The position numbers were made by a program, and so were the translations under genes. Shown in pieces: positions 33,158 through 43,924 of a stretch of DNA of 64,000 nt (position 1 is the first letter of the stretch; each line of letters opens with the position of its first letter). This DNA is from Megaustenia siamemsis (lineage: Eukaryota; Mollusca; Gastropoda; Stylommatophora; Ariophantidae), in the NCBI GenBank assembly GCA_032433765.1, contig JAVIAB010000051.1:150523276-150587275 (forward strand), written 5' to 3'. The notes beneath the pieces were generated by a model, which had not been told where the DNA came from, did not search any database, and was given only the letters and a program-made list of their open reading frames with translations.

Positions 33158-35555
33158 TTTTTTGTAACCACAGATGGAAGTGGTGCACATATGACGTATA
33201 GCAATCATTGTTTTTGTAACCACAGATGGAAGTGGTGCACATATGACGTATAGCAATCATTGTTTTTGTAACCACAGATGGAAGTGGTGCACATATGACG
33301 TATAGCAATCATTGTTTTTGTAACCACAGATGGAAGTGGTGCACATATGACGTATAGCAATCATTGTTTTTGTAACCACAGATGGAAGTGGTGCACATAT
33401 GACGTATAGCAATCATTGTTTTTGTAACCACAGACGGAAGTAGTGCACATATGACGTATAGCAATCATTGTTTTTGTAACCACAGACGGAAGTAGTGCAC
33501 ATATGAAGTATAGCAATCATTGTTTTTGTAACCACAGACGGAAGTAGTGCACATATGACGTATAGCAATCATTGTTTTTGTAACCACAGACGGAAGTAGT
33601 GCACATATGACGTATAGCAATTATTGTTTTTGTAACCACAGACGGAAGTAGTGCACATATGACGTATAGAAATCATTGTTTTTGTAACCACAGACGGAAG
33701 TAGTGCACATATGACGTATAGCAATCATTGTTTTTGTAACCACAGACGGAAGTAGTGCACATATGACGTATAGAAATCATAGTTTTTGTAACCACAGACG
33801 GAAGTAGTGCACATATGACGTATAGCAATTATTGTTTTTGTAACCACAGACGGAAGTAGTGCACATATGACGTATAGCAATCATTGTTTTTGTAACCACA
33901 GACGGAAGTAGTGCACATATGACGTATAGCAATCATTGTTTTTTGTAACCACAGACGGAAGTAGTGCACATATGACGTATAGCAATCATTGTTTTCGTAA
34001 CCACAGACGGAAGTAGTGCACATATGAAGTATAGCAATCATTGTTTTTGTAACCACAGACGGAAGTAGTGCACATATGACGTATAGCAATTATTGTTTTT
34101 GTAACCACAGACGGAAGTAGTGCACATATGACGTATAGAAATCATTGTTTTTGTAACCACAGACGGAAGTAGTGCACATATGACGTATAGAAATCATTGT
34201 TTTTGTAACCACAGACGGAAGTAGTGCACATATGACGTATAGCAATCATTGTTTTTGTAACCACAGACGGAAGTAGTGCACATATGACGTATAGAAATCA
34301 TTGTTTTTGTAACCACAGACGGAAGTAGTGCACATATGACGTATAGCAATCATTGTTTTTGTAACCACAGACGGAAGTAGTGCACATATGACGTATAGCA
34401 ATTATTGTTTTTGTAACCACAGACGGAAGTAGTGCACATATGACGTATAGAAATCATAGTTTTTGTAACCACAGACGGAAGTAGTGCACATATGACGTAT
34501 AGCAATCATTGTGTTTGTTACCACAGACGGAAGTAGTGCACATATGACGTATAGCAATCATTGTTTTTGTAACCACAGACGGAAGTAGTGCACATATGAC
34601 GTATAGCAATCCTTGTTTTTATAACCACAGACGGAAGTAGTGCACATATGACGTATAGCAATCATTGTTTTTGTAACCACATACGGAAATAGTGCACATA
34701 TGACGTATAGCAATTATTGTTTTTGTAACCACAGACGGAAGTAGTGCACATATGACGTATAGCAATCCTTGTTTTTGTAACCACAGACGGAAGTAGTGCA
34801 CATATGACGTATAGCAATCATTGTTTTTGTAACCACATACGAAAATAGTGCACATATGACGTATAGCAATTATTGTTTTTGTAACCACAGACGGAAGTAG
34901 TGCACATATGACGTATAGAAATTATTGTTTTTGTAACCACAGACGGAAGTAGTGCACATATGACGTATAGCAATCATTGTTTTTGTAACCACAGACGGAA
35001 GTAGTGCACATATGACGTATAGCAATTATTGTTTTTGTAACCACAGACGGAAGTAGTGCACATATGACGTATAGCAATCATTGTTTTTGTAACCACAGAC
35101 GGAAGTAGTGCACATATGACGTACAGCAATCATTGCTTTTGTAACCACAGACGGAAGTAGTGCACATATGACGTATAGCAATCCTTGTTTTTGTAACCAC
35201 AGACGGAAGTGGTGCACATATGACGTATAGCAATCATTGTTTTTGTAACCACAGACGGAAGTGGTGCACATATGACGTATAGCAATCATTGTTTTTGTAA
35301 CCACAGACGGAAGTGGTGCACATATAACGTATAGTAATCATTGTTTTTGTAACCACAGACGGAAGTAGTGCACATATGACGAATAGCAATCCTTGTTTTG
35401 TAACCACAGACGGAAGTGGTGCACATATGACGTTTAACAATCTTTGTTTTTGTAACAACAGACGGAAGTGGTGCACATATGACGTTTGGCAATCTTTGTT
35501 TTTGTAACAACAGACGGAAGTGAGGCACATATGACGTTTAGCAATCATTGTTACT
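33158..35555. repeat. Minisatellite, 52-bp unit, about 46 copies
   Basis: The unit reads gcaatcattgtttttgtaac, then cacagacggaagtagtgcac, then atatgacgtata. The first five units carry gatggaagtggtgc, the core carries gacggaagtagtgc, and the last units carry gacggaagtggtgc with gtttagcaatctt variants. Spacers between repeated parts are not unique, so this is a satellite-type array. Confidence 0.97.
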
Positions 35556-35689
35556 GGCCTGATATAATGTTATAGTGAGTTCACAAATGTTTGCTGTTGC
35601 AATTTATTTAATTTATCAACAATTACTTAGCCTACAAACGTTTTCTTTTGCAAGGGGTCCTATTTTTGTCCCAACCCAAATATTCTATG

Positions 35690-36105
35690 AACTATCAACC
35701 CTTACGTATGCGTGTGAAAGTTGGAAAACAACAAGAGACATAGAAACAAAGTTGAACGCATTCGAAAATAAATGTCTAAGGAAAATACTTGGTATAGCGT
35801 GGAACGAATTCAAAACAAACGAGGAAATTAGAGAAATCGCCAATCAACCACTAATATCTTCAGTAATAAAGAAAATACGATGGTCATATGTTGGACATGT
35901 GATGAGAAGAGATAATAACCGAATAGCAAAGCAAGCCCTCATATGGGAAACAACAGGTAAGAGGAAAAGAGCAAGACCCAGAGAGACACTAAGAAGAACA
36001 TTGATGAGAGAGGCAAGAGCGGCAGGATTCGGCTCCCTCAGTGAGATAGAGCTGCTTGCACAGAACAGAGACAAATGGCGAGATTTGATAAAATATCTTT
36101 AAAAC
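35690..36105 (+). mobile_element. LINE family R-D, C-terminal part with intact frame
   Basis: The frame encodes LTYACESWKTTRDIETKLNA, then FENKCLRKILGIAWNEFKTN, IRWSYVGHVMRRDNNRIAKQ, TTGKRKRARPRETLRRTLMR, and NRDKWRDLIKYL with a stop. These are the post-RT Y-x-C-E-S-W segment and the typical ORF2 C-terminus. It has no internal stop over about 135 codons and is 5' truncated next to the 52-bp array. Confidence 0.85.
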
Positions 36106-36194
36106 TGCTAGAACAAAAATTCAGATAAGAGAAGAAGTATCTTGGTCTACGTCTTATGGGCCGGCTACGGCTCAAAGGTCAGTAGATTAGAAAT

Positions 36195-36300
36195 ATTCTA
36201 AGAACGGACTGGATAAATAACTGCCGAGATCGAAAGTTGTGAAGAGACATGATCACCTACATCAACGTAGGTACCTACACCAGTACTTGATAATGATGAT
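36195..36300 (+). mobile_element. LINE family R-C, short 3' fragment
   Basis: It carries taactgccgagatcgaaagt, then gagacatgatcacctac, then a cttgataatgatgat tail. It directly abuts R-B minus-strand sequence. Confidence 0.8.
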
Positions 36301-36307
36301 ATTTTTC

Positions 36308-36475
36308 ATGGCATTAAAATTGCTTTTTGCCTTTCATATTCTTTTGTTTATTTAAGTTTCACATTTTCCATCACTGGTTATGTATGTCCTAGGTAGTTGT
36401 AGCTCTGAACTGTCTCCAGGTCTATTCCTTCAACTTTGAATTCCACTTATATGTTTTGAGTTTTATGGAGACAAA
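36308..36475 (-). mobile_element. LINE family R-B fragment next to R-C tail
   Basis: It matches 17336-17510 collinearly (tcatggcattaaaattgctt, then gaactgtctccaggtctatt). The R-C tail to R-B boundary falls at the same R-B position as at 17328. Confidence 0.8.
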
Positions 36476-36589
36476 TAATAATAAATGAATATTATTTTAA
36501 AAGGAAACTTCCGAGGTTATAGATCAACGAATCTTTTCAGAAAAAAAGGCGTGTTTACAACACTCAGAAAAAAAAATCACAAATAATCA

Positions 36590-36710
36590 ACAGGATAAAA
36601 AAAAACAAAGAACAATAGATGATCCAAAACAGGATCGAACTGGTATTTCTCGGAACAGCGCCTTGCCACGAGAGCCAAACGCTAGAGCACAGCTACCTAA
36701 AAAGATAGCC
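36590..36710 (-). mobile_element. tRNA-like SINE head on the minus strand
   Basis: The minus strand contains an A-box-like string (tagctgtgctctagc) and, about 60 bases on, the B box agttcgatcct (36631-36641 on plus). It adjoins the truncated 3' side of an R-B copy. No body family is assigned. Confidence 0.45.
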
Positions 36711-36714
36711 ATCA

Positions 36715-37142
36715 TTGACGATGTCTTCATCGCAAATCCATATTTGTTGCTTGTCTTGTTTATTTCATTCAGTAATCGTTGTAGAGCTTCAGGATTTTCT
36801 GCTAGTAATACAGTATCATCGGCATATCTTAGGTTATTGATTATCTTTCCATTAATGTTTAGGCCTGGTATCTCTGAGATGTTTTTAAAGATTTGCTCAG
36901 TGTATAGATTGAACACGCTTGGTGATAGGATGCATACCTGTCTTACTCCTCTTTTTATATCAATGGGTGTAGAGTTCTCTTTATTATATTTTATTATTGC
37001 TGTTTGCTCCCATTATGAATTACATATTAGTCGTATGTCTGTGTCATCTAGGTGTTTACCTTTTATGCAGTCTATAAGTTGTTAAGGTGTATTCTATCAA
37101 AAGCTTTGGTGTAGTCTATGAAGCAGGCATATTTTGGTTTCT
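36715..37142 (-). mobile_element. LINE family R-B, older copy, reverse transcriptase part
   Basis: The minus strand encodes the RT motif A piece YACFIDYTKAFDRI, then a GVRQ-like region with breaks, FNLYTEQIFKNISEIPGLNI, NNLRYADDTVLLAENPEALQ and LLNEINKTSNKYGFAMK. YADD is the RT catalytic motif and is intact here. Stops occur between motifs A and C. The copy is split by a plus-strand R-B insertion, and its upstream part continues at 38013-39035. Confidence 0.88.
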
Positions 37143-38012
37143 TTACTTTACACACTGAGCAAATCTTTAAAAACATCACAGAGATGCCAGGCCTAAACAT
37201 TAATGAAAAGATAATCAATAACCTAAGATATGCTGATGATACTGTTCTACTAGCAGAAAATACTAAAGATCTACATCAATTACTTAATGAAATAAACATG
37301 ATAAGCAAAAAATATAGACTAGATATGAATATCAAAAAGACTAAAATTATGATCATAAACAAAGAAAATACTCAAAACCCACAAGTGCATATCAAAATTG
37401 AAGGGATAGACCTGGAGACAGTTCAGAACTACAACTACCTTGGACATACTATAACCAGTGATGGAAAATGCAAAATTGAAATAAACAAAAGAATAGGAAC
37501 GGCAAAAAGTAATTTTAATGTCATGAAGAACATACTAAGATCAAAACAAATAACACCAGGGCTAAAACTAAGAATAGCAAAATGTTATGTCTTCTCAACA
37601 TTCCTATATGGTGCAAAAACATGGACATTAGACAAGAAAACAGAACAGCGAATTAAAGCCTTTGAAATGTGGATCTACAGAAGGATAGGTAGAATTGGAT
37701 GGAATGAAAAGATAACAAACGATGAAGTCTTAAAACAACTAAAAATGAAAAGATAACTACTAAACACAATTCAAACAAGACAAATGCGATTTTTGGGCCA
37801 TGTTAAATGACACAACAGCCTGCTAAAAGTAATCTTGGAAGGGAAAATACAAGGTAAAAGAGGCAGAGGCAGACCAAGACTAACATGGACGAGTAACATC
37901 AAAAGATGGACAAATCAGCCTATGACAACCTGCACCATCAAAGCAAGATAGAACAGAATGGCGCTCCATGGTAGCCAACCTTCGTTGCGGAGATGGCACT
38001 CGATGGTAATGA
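37143..38012 (+). mobile_element. LINE family R-B, younger copy nested in an older one
   Basis: From 37143 the frame reads TEQIFKNITEMPGLNINEKI, NNLRYADDTVLLAENTKDLH, then the region through NYNYLGHTITSDGKCKIEIN, NILRSKQITPGLKLRIAKCY and GRIGWNEKI to a stop at 37754. It continues beyond that stop to the RQMRFLGHVK, RGRGRPRLTW and MVANLRCGDGT ends and a GATGAT tail. It contains RT motif C onward and is 5' truncated. Two or three stops make it inactive. It is the longest R-B copy here. Confidence 0.92.
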
Positions 38013-39035
38013 TGATTACTTCTATATACTTTTCGATTAACGTCCTCATGTAGAATATGGCTTCTTTTGTTCCACTGTTTTTTTTCCTAATTTCAAATTG
38101 TTGTTCTTGTAACTCCATATTGATTTTGTTCTGAATCTTTTCTTGTATAACTTTTAGCAGATTATTATTGCATGGCTCATTAGGCTTATTTTCTAAAATC
38201 ACTGCATTCAGCTGCACTATGTCTTTTAGACAATGCAATGAAAGTTGATGTTTTTAGTTCATTTATATGTATCGTTGGGTCTGTCAGGTCCTGCAGCTTT
38301 TCCTATTTTTGTTATTTGTATACCGTTTTCCACTTCAGATTTTAAGATTTTATAGCCTGGCGTACATTATGTGGTTGGTTTCTTTTCCCTTTCACCAAAA
38401 CATAATTATGGTATATATTCCTGTCAACTGTTGATTATATCTTTGTTGTCCGTTAGAATTTTTCCTTTTTTGTTTGTCATACATCCGCTTTCTTTCGTTT
38501 TTGTTTATTTTTGCTAGTCATTCTTTTAATTTCTGTATGCATTCCTCTTAAAGCTTGTTTATTTTCCATAGTTTCGATTTCTAGGCATATTTGGTTGAGC
38601 CAGTCGTCTGTTGCCTTTTTTTGTACATTTTACGTATTTCATTATTTATTTTGTTGTATTGGGCAGCGTTCTTCGCTTGTCTTCTTTCTTCCATTTTTCT
38701 AGGATGGCATCAGTCATTAATTTTTGTTTTTTGCTCTTTTCATTTTTGGGTAAGATTTCCCAAGTTTTTTGTATGCTTTTCGCATGCATGCTCTGTCATT
38801 CGGTTGTAACTTTTTCATCAGGATGTTCTCTTATGTACTGCTCAATCCCTTCTTCTGGCAGCTTCTGATAGGTGTTCTTTACTTGTATTGTGTAAGTATC
38901 TTTAACATCTTTTTGATTTAAATGTGTTATATCTAGTGACATTGTTGATGATTTAGGCGTTTGTTTGTTTCCTTTTAGTTTGGCTTTCATTTTAATCATT
39001 ACAGGATTGTGATCTGAGTTAATATCTATTCCTGG
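38013..39035 (-). mobile_element. LINE family R-B, older copy, endonuclease end to RT start
   Basis: On the minus strand the order is INSDHNPVMIKMKAKLKGNK (the S-D-H end of an AP-endonuclease domain), THLNQKDVKDTYTIQVKN, YQKLPEEGIEQY, a decayed linker, then IQEKIQNKINMELQEQQFEI, RKKNSGTKEAIFYMRTLIEK and YIEV. The last part is the start of the RT. The frame resumes beyond the nested copy at 37142. Many stops are present. Confidence 0.85.
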
Positions 39036-39689
39036 ACAAGTTTAGTCTTTCTTAACGCTCGTTTGCTAGCTACATTTTAATCTTATCTTCACCAGATGGT
39101 GCTGTCGAGACTTGTCTTCCATTGCAACAGCATTATGGTAGACAACATTATGGTTACAGCATAATGGTAGACAGCGTTGTGGTAGTCAGTGTTGTCCATT
39201 ACTGGACACGAGGGTCCATCTAATAACAGAATTACGACTCCCTCAATCCAATTTCTAAAAATGTGACCATTCATTACAGAATGACAATCCCGATTATCTT
39301 CAGATTTTGAAACAAACATGAGTTCACCATTTTCAGATTATCCATTTCGTCTGCTACCTGCTTGGGCTATTATTATAAATCGCGAACTCTTGCTACAAAT
39401 CCCTTGACAGTTCCATCCGTAGCTTGCTGTTCCTTTGCATTAGTTTGGCGTACATTTATTCATGCTTCGTAGATAGAAACAATATCATCGTTTTCGTTAA
39501 GCAATTGCATAATTTGTCTTAAATATGTACTTCTCAAAGCTACTAATTGAGGGCTTTCACAACTGACGTTTATACTGCCAGTTTACTTGCGAAATGTTAA
39601 GCCAAAACCTTTCATAATTTTCCTGAGAGTGGTTTTGGATAAGTCAATGTCATGGTTCTGTCTAAGTAAAATTGTCAATTTCTTTAACT
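39036..39689. other. No recognisable feature
   Basis: A small cluster of gtagacaacattatgg and gtagacagcgttgtgg words lies at 39130-39190. Otherwise nothing is recognised. Confidence 0.4.
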
Positions 39690-40165
39690 TTAATCATTCT
39701 TTCTTTTTCTTTGTTCCTTCACTTCCTCTTGTACCCGTTCGGGTGTCGAAGGAGACACAAAGGTCTGGTTCTCGTCCTTTTGACGGCTTCACTCATTGTC
39801 ATTTGATGTTGTTGTAACGTTTCATTCATGCTGTCTGCCCATCTTACTCTGGGTCTGCCTCTTGCTCGTCTTCCCCTTTCCCCCTTTTAGTATACGCTTT
39901 GTATGGTAAGGAATCACACGGCATTCATTCTAGATGATCAAACCAGTTTATTTGTTGTTTCTATATATATAGCTTAGGATTAACTCAATTCATACTCTTT
40001 CTCTTTTAATATCATTTCTGATTCTGTCTTTTCCGGTTACTCGAAGAGCTTTTCTCAGACATCGCATCTCTGTGGGGACCAACTTTCTGATGTGCTTAGA
40101 CGTAAGTCATCATGTTTGGTATTCATAACACAATATTGATAATTTTTTACTGTTTAAAAATCGAT
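39690..40165 (-). mobile_element. LINE family R-E, longer decayed copy
   Basis: The minus strand gives LVPTEMRCLRKALRVTGKDR, IRNDIKRERV, then QQINWFDHLECMPCDSLPYK, AYTKRGKG and a basic region, and ends with the R-E 3' motif shared with 14640-14765. This is the C-terminal region of a LINE ORF2 with many breaks. Confidence 0.7.
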
Positions 40166-41000
40166 AGATCTCTCGTTTAATCACTTTTTTCTCAAAGTTA
40201 TCCTAGTTATATTTCTGACTGGCCTTTCTTGGTATCTGTGGAAACATGACAAAAACAACAACAAATAATCATATAGATCCTTATGTGACTTTTTGTACAG
40301 AACATTTTAAATTATTTGATTGCACAGTTATAGCTATTTTGTTCACGACGCTGTGGAGGAAACAGGCTAATTCAAGTAGAGAAGGTGAGAGAAAGGGGTG
40401 AGACGGGTTGATGTACATCACTCCTCTCCGACATTACATAAGTTTATCAGTTACAAGACGCTCAGTAACTTGTTTCAAATATGTTATTATTTTATTGATA
40501 AAGTAGATATTCTTTTCATATCAGCTGGTATTATTTTAAAATCAGAAATAATTGATCGCCTCAGTTTTTATGTTGCAAAGTAGATCACACAATAAAAGTA
40601 AGGACCAGCATATTACTTTTGTTTGTTAGATAAAACTTGACATCACCACATATGTTTATACATATATACTCTATGTGGTTATCAGATCATACAAATGCGG
40701 GATATTTTCGGTGAAAAGGGATTTTCCCATACTAATGGAGGACGTAATATCATGACAAGTATCTTCTGAACCCTGTATCATAAGATGACTGCCTGTCCGG
40801 AAACAAGACATGCACTTAAAGAGCAGGGCATGTCCAGAGAAATCATGATGTCTCGCTTTATATAAACCCCATATAAGAAAAAAAACGTAATATACGCCTT
40901 CTGAAGTTATTGTGGACTTACAAATGCATTATCATTGTCAAAAACTATAACATTAAAAAACATTGACGATAGTTATATTTTCCATTTACTTATAATATAT
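40166..41000. other. No recognisable feature
   Basis: AT-rich DNA. The 61-codon frame at 40398-40583 is unremarkable. Confidence 0.4.
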
Positions 41001-41260
41001 GGGAGCCGCGATAGCTCAGTGGTTAGTGAACTGGACTACAAAGGACAAGGGGTAGGGTTCGATCCCAACCGACGGCTTCCGGGTTCACCCAGCCTTAAAT
41101 GGGTACCGGATTTTTTTCTGCGAAAGTAAAGCAGCACGGGCGTAATACCGACCATATTATCCCAAAAATCATGTGCTGGTGGTCTGTAAAATATAGGGTC
41201 ACTAACACCATATTTCCCTATACGCCACTTGGCGTATTGGGGGGGTACTTTACTTTTTTT
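41001..41260 (+). mobile_element. SINE family A, second copy
   Basis: It begins gggagccgcgatagctcagt and carries the B box gggttcgatccc. It is collinear with the copy at 1968-2220 and ends in a T/TTTAC-rich tail. The flanks read ttacttataatata on the left and ttacttataagata on the right, an imperfect TSD made of the sequence that forms the adjacent 63-bp array. Confidence 0.92.
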
Positions 41261-41264
41261 ACTT

Positions 41265-41940
41265 ACTTATAAGATACATCAAAGGTAATTGCTTTAAATG
41301 TTCAACAGTCAGTTATATTTTCTATTTACTTATAAAATATATCAAAGGTAATCGCTTTAAATGTTCAACAGTCAGTTATATTTTCCTTTTACTTATAAGA
41401 TACATCAAAGGTAATTGCTTTAAATGTTCAACAGTCAGTTATATTTTCCATTTACTTATAAAATATATCACAGGTAATCGCTTTAAATGTTCAACAGTCA
41501 GTTATATTTTCCTTTTACTTATAAGATACATCAAAGGTAATTGCTTTAAATGTTCAACAGTCAGTTATATTTTCCATTTACTTATAAAATATATCACAGG
41601 TAATCGCTTTAAATGTTCAACAGTCAGTTATATTTTCCTTTTACTTATAAGATACATCAAAGGTAATTGCTTTAAATGTTCAACAGTCAGTTATATTTTC
41701 CATTTACTTATAAAATATATCACAGGTAATCGCTTTAAATGTTCAACAGTCAGTTATATTTTCCTTTTACTTATAAGATACATCAAAGGTAATTGCTTGA
41801 AATGTTCAACAGTCAGTTATATTTTCCATATACTTATAAAATATATCAAAGGTAATTGCTTTAAATGTTCAACAGTCAGTTATATTTTTCCATTTACTTA
41901 TAAAATACATCAAAGGTAATTGCTTGAAATGTTCAACAGT
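41265..41940. repeat. Minisatellite, 63-bp unit in a 126-bp higher-order pattern, about 11 copies
   Basis: Units alternate between type 1 (cttataagatacatcaaagg, with aattg and a ccattta end) and type 2 (cttataaaatatatcacagg, with aatcg and a cctttta end). Starts are 63 bp apart (41311 and 41374). The last two units depart from the alternation. Confidence 0.95.
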
Positions 41941-42152
41941 CCCCCGCTTGTTCAAGGCACTTGCGCCAACGCTTGACTATCGCGTAGACACCGTGGAAAA
42001 TAATTCCTTTGGACTGGTGCACACGTGCAACTTGGTCTTGGTAGCCATCATCCACACTTTTTTTCGGAAATTGAGCTCGTCGTGAATGACGTAATGAGCT
42101 GATCCTACAGTAATGTTAAATAGTGAAGCCATCTTGATGTAATACTCCGGCT
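41941..42152 (-). pseudogene. Mariner-type transposase remnant, internally deleted
   Basis: The minus strand reads KMASLFNITVGSAHYVIHDE, then LNFRK. This resembles the second helix-turn-helix of mariner transposases, where V-G-S-x-x-x-I-I-H-D precedes a YRK stretch. About 60 bases later a shifted frame reads PKELFFHGVYAIVKRWRKCL and EQAGDC before a stop, which resembles the mariner C-terminus. The catalytic D-D-D core between them is missing. I judged both matches from family knowledge without an alignment. Confidence 0.6.
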
Positions 42153-43812
42153 CCGAGCCAACATCCGTTTGTCCAGGGCTGCCACGAGGCTCACCATTGT
42201 CACCAGTTCTATTTAACGTGTACACAATAACGATCACGGAACAACAGCTGGATGGGAGGGAAAGAACTATGACTTCTGCTGATGATATTCTGGTATATCG
42301 ACAGGGAAGAGACAGACGGGGAATCGCCTCCACAATACAAGACGAACTCGATCGCATTTCTTCCTGGAGTGGGGTTTCAGGTGCCTTGGTTAATCCTAAT
42401 AGAGCATCAGTTTCATGGTTCTCCCTTAACAATCATATCGCTAATACGACTGCACCGGTAGTACGAATGGGAGTTGATGAGGTGACCAGGGACAAGTTGA
42501 TGACATACCTCGGAGTTGAGTTTTATCGCAACCTGTGTTTTCGGGACCACGTCGACCATGTGATAACAAAATCCCGCAAAGGATTAGCCGCCTTCAAGGT
42601 CATGGCAGCTGCCAACATCGAGCAGAGGCTACTTACTCTTCTGTACCAGGGATTAGTCCTCGCACCAATCGAGTATGCCCTGGCCATTCTTACTGTCAGT
42701 ATGACTCAAATTGATAGGCTGGTGAAAATACAAAATGAAGCCATGCGCATTATCCTGTGATGTACGAGGGACACTCCCTGTGTAGCAATGAGGTATCTTC
42801 TTGACTTTCCAACCATGGATGACAGAATCAAGATTGGGAGAGCACGAGCATACCTGAAGATAAGTACAGATAAAGAGCATCCATTGCACCACGTGCTCAA
42901 CACAGTGAAAGGTGCCAGGCTTAAAAGAGGCAAATCATGGGTGGGCTGAGCAGAAGATGTTATCAAACAGTTCTGTGGGCTTACCAATATCAGCGTTGGT
43001 GAGGAGTGGATACCGGTGCCTACGTCATTCATGGGGACTTTCTCGTGTATTGTCCCACTCGACAGGAAAAGTAGGGAACAGAACCCGGTCGTGGTTAATG
43101 CTGAAGTCAACGGTCTCATCTGCGATAACGCCGATGAGAAAGATGCAGTTATATATACAGACGGATCTGTAAGACGACACCAAAGAAGTGCATGGGCATT
43201 TACAGCACGCTCGGCAGGCAGAATAGTCAAGGAAGACAGTGGTGCATACGTCTTGACCACGAGTAGCATGACAATGGAGGTGAAGGCAGTGACCAAGGCA
43301 TTCAAATGGTTTGAGTGACAAGACTACACCCACGCATGTATACTGAGTGATTCGATGAGCATGATAAAAAAAAGTAGAGGCAGGGTCTGTACGCATGCAA
43401 TGGGTAGAGTTATTGCAGATGTGTAAAATACGTAAGGTCACCTTTGTCTATGTCCCTGGACATGCGGGAGTACGGGGAAATGAAAGAGGCGGACAGGTTG
43501 CCTAGCTGCGCAGTCGTTGAGGACGGGCAACCAATGGATTGGGCGGACATCATTAATGCCCTCCGAGATGTGGGAAGAGCGCAGGACTTCGACAAACACA
43601 GATACACGTCACTTTTTCGGATGATGGAAATGGGAGTTAAGATGGGCACAGCTAGAAATGAGAAACTTAGTGGCCGTGTAAGAAGACTTATCAATCAATA
43701 TAGAACTGGAGTCGTCAGTCGCTGGACACTGCGGGACTTGCTGAGGAGTGGATCTGAGCACCTATGGATATGTTCGGAGTGCAATGATGATGACCCGCTA
43801 ATAACTCAATAA
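42153..43812 (+). mobile_element. LINE with reverse transcriptase and RNase H, I/R1/Jockey-like, partial
   Basis: The 5' end starts inside the RT: the string CPGLPRGSPLSPVLFNVY (42157-42224) matches RT motif B, and SADDI follows with catalytic Asp codons at 42281 and 42284. The stretch up to 42757 is open and includes YLGVEF. An RNase H domain follows, with YTDGS (Asp at 43160), MTMEVKA (Glu at 43277), LSDS (Asp at 43349) and VPGHAGVRGNE (His at 43461). All four expected acidic or His positions are present. Stops at 42758, about 42946 and 43315, and a frameshift near 43480, break the ORF. The frame ends at 43810 with a stop after WICSECNDDDPLITQ. Unlike R-A to R-H, this lineage carries RNase H. 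Confidence 0.88.
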
Positions 43813-43924
43813 CAATAACTCAGGCTCTCATTTATCACATTTTTCACAGCTGCAGTTTTGTCTTCAGTGGCTGCTTACCCCTTTACGGTTGAGGAAAATC
43901 CTCGATGCTGATGACGCCGCTCAG

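Noticed and set aside
33158..35555. CRISPR-like regular spacing of a 52-bp repeat
   Set aside because: The whole unit is repeated with no unique spacers, no cas genes lie nearby, and the genome context is eukaryotic.
36715..38012. Single twin-primed LINE insertion with 5' inversion
   Set aside because: The overlapping YADD segments of the two halves differ at many residues, and the minus-strand element resumes beyond the plus copy. Nested insertion fits better.
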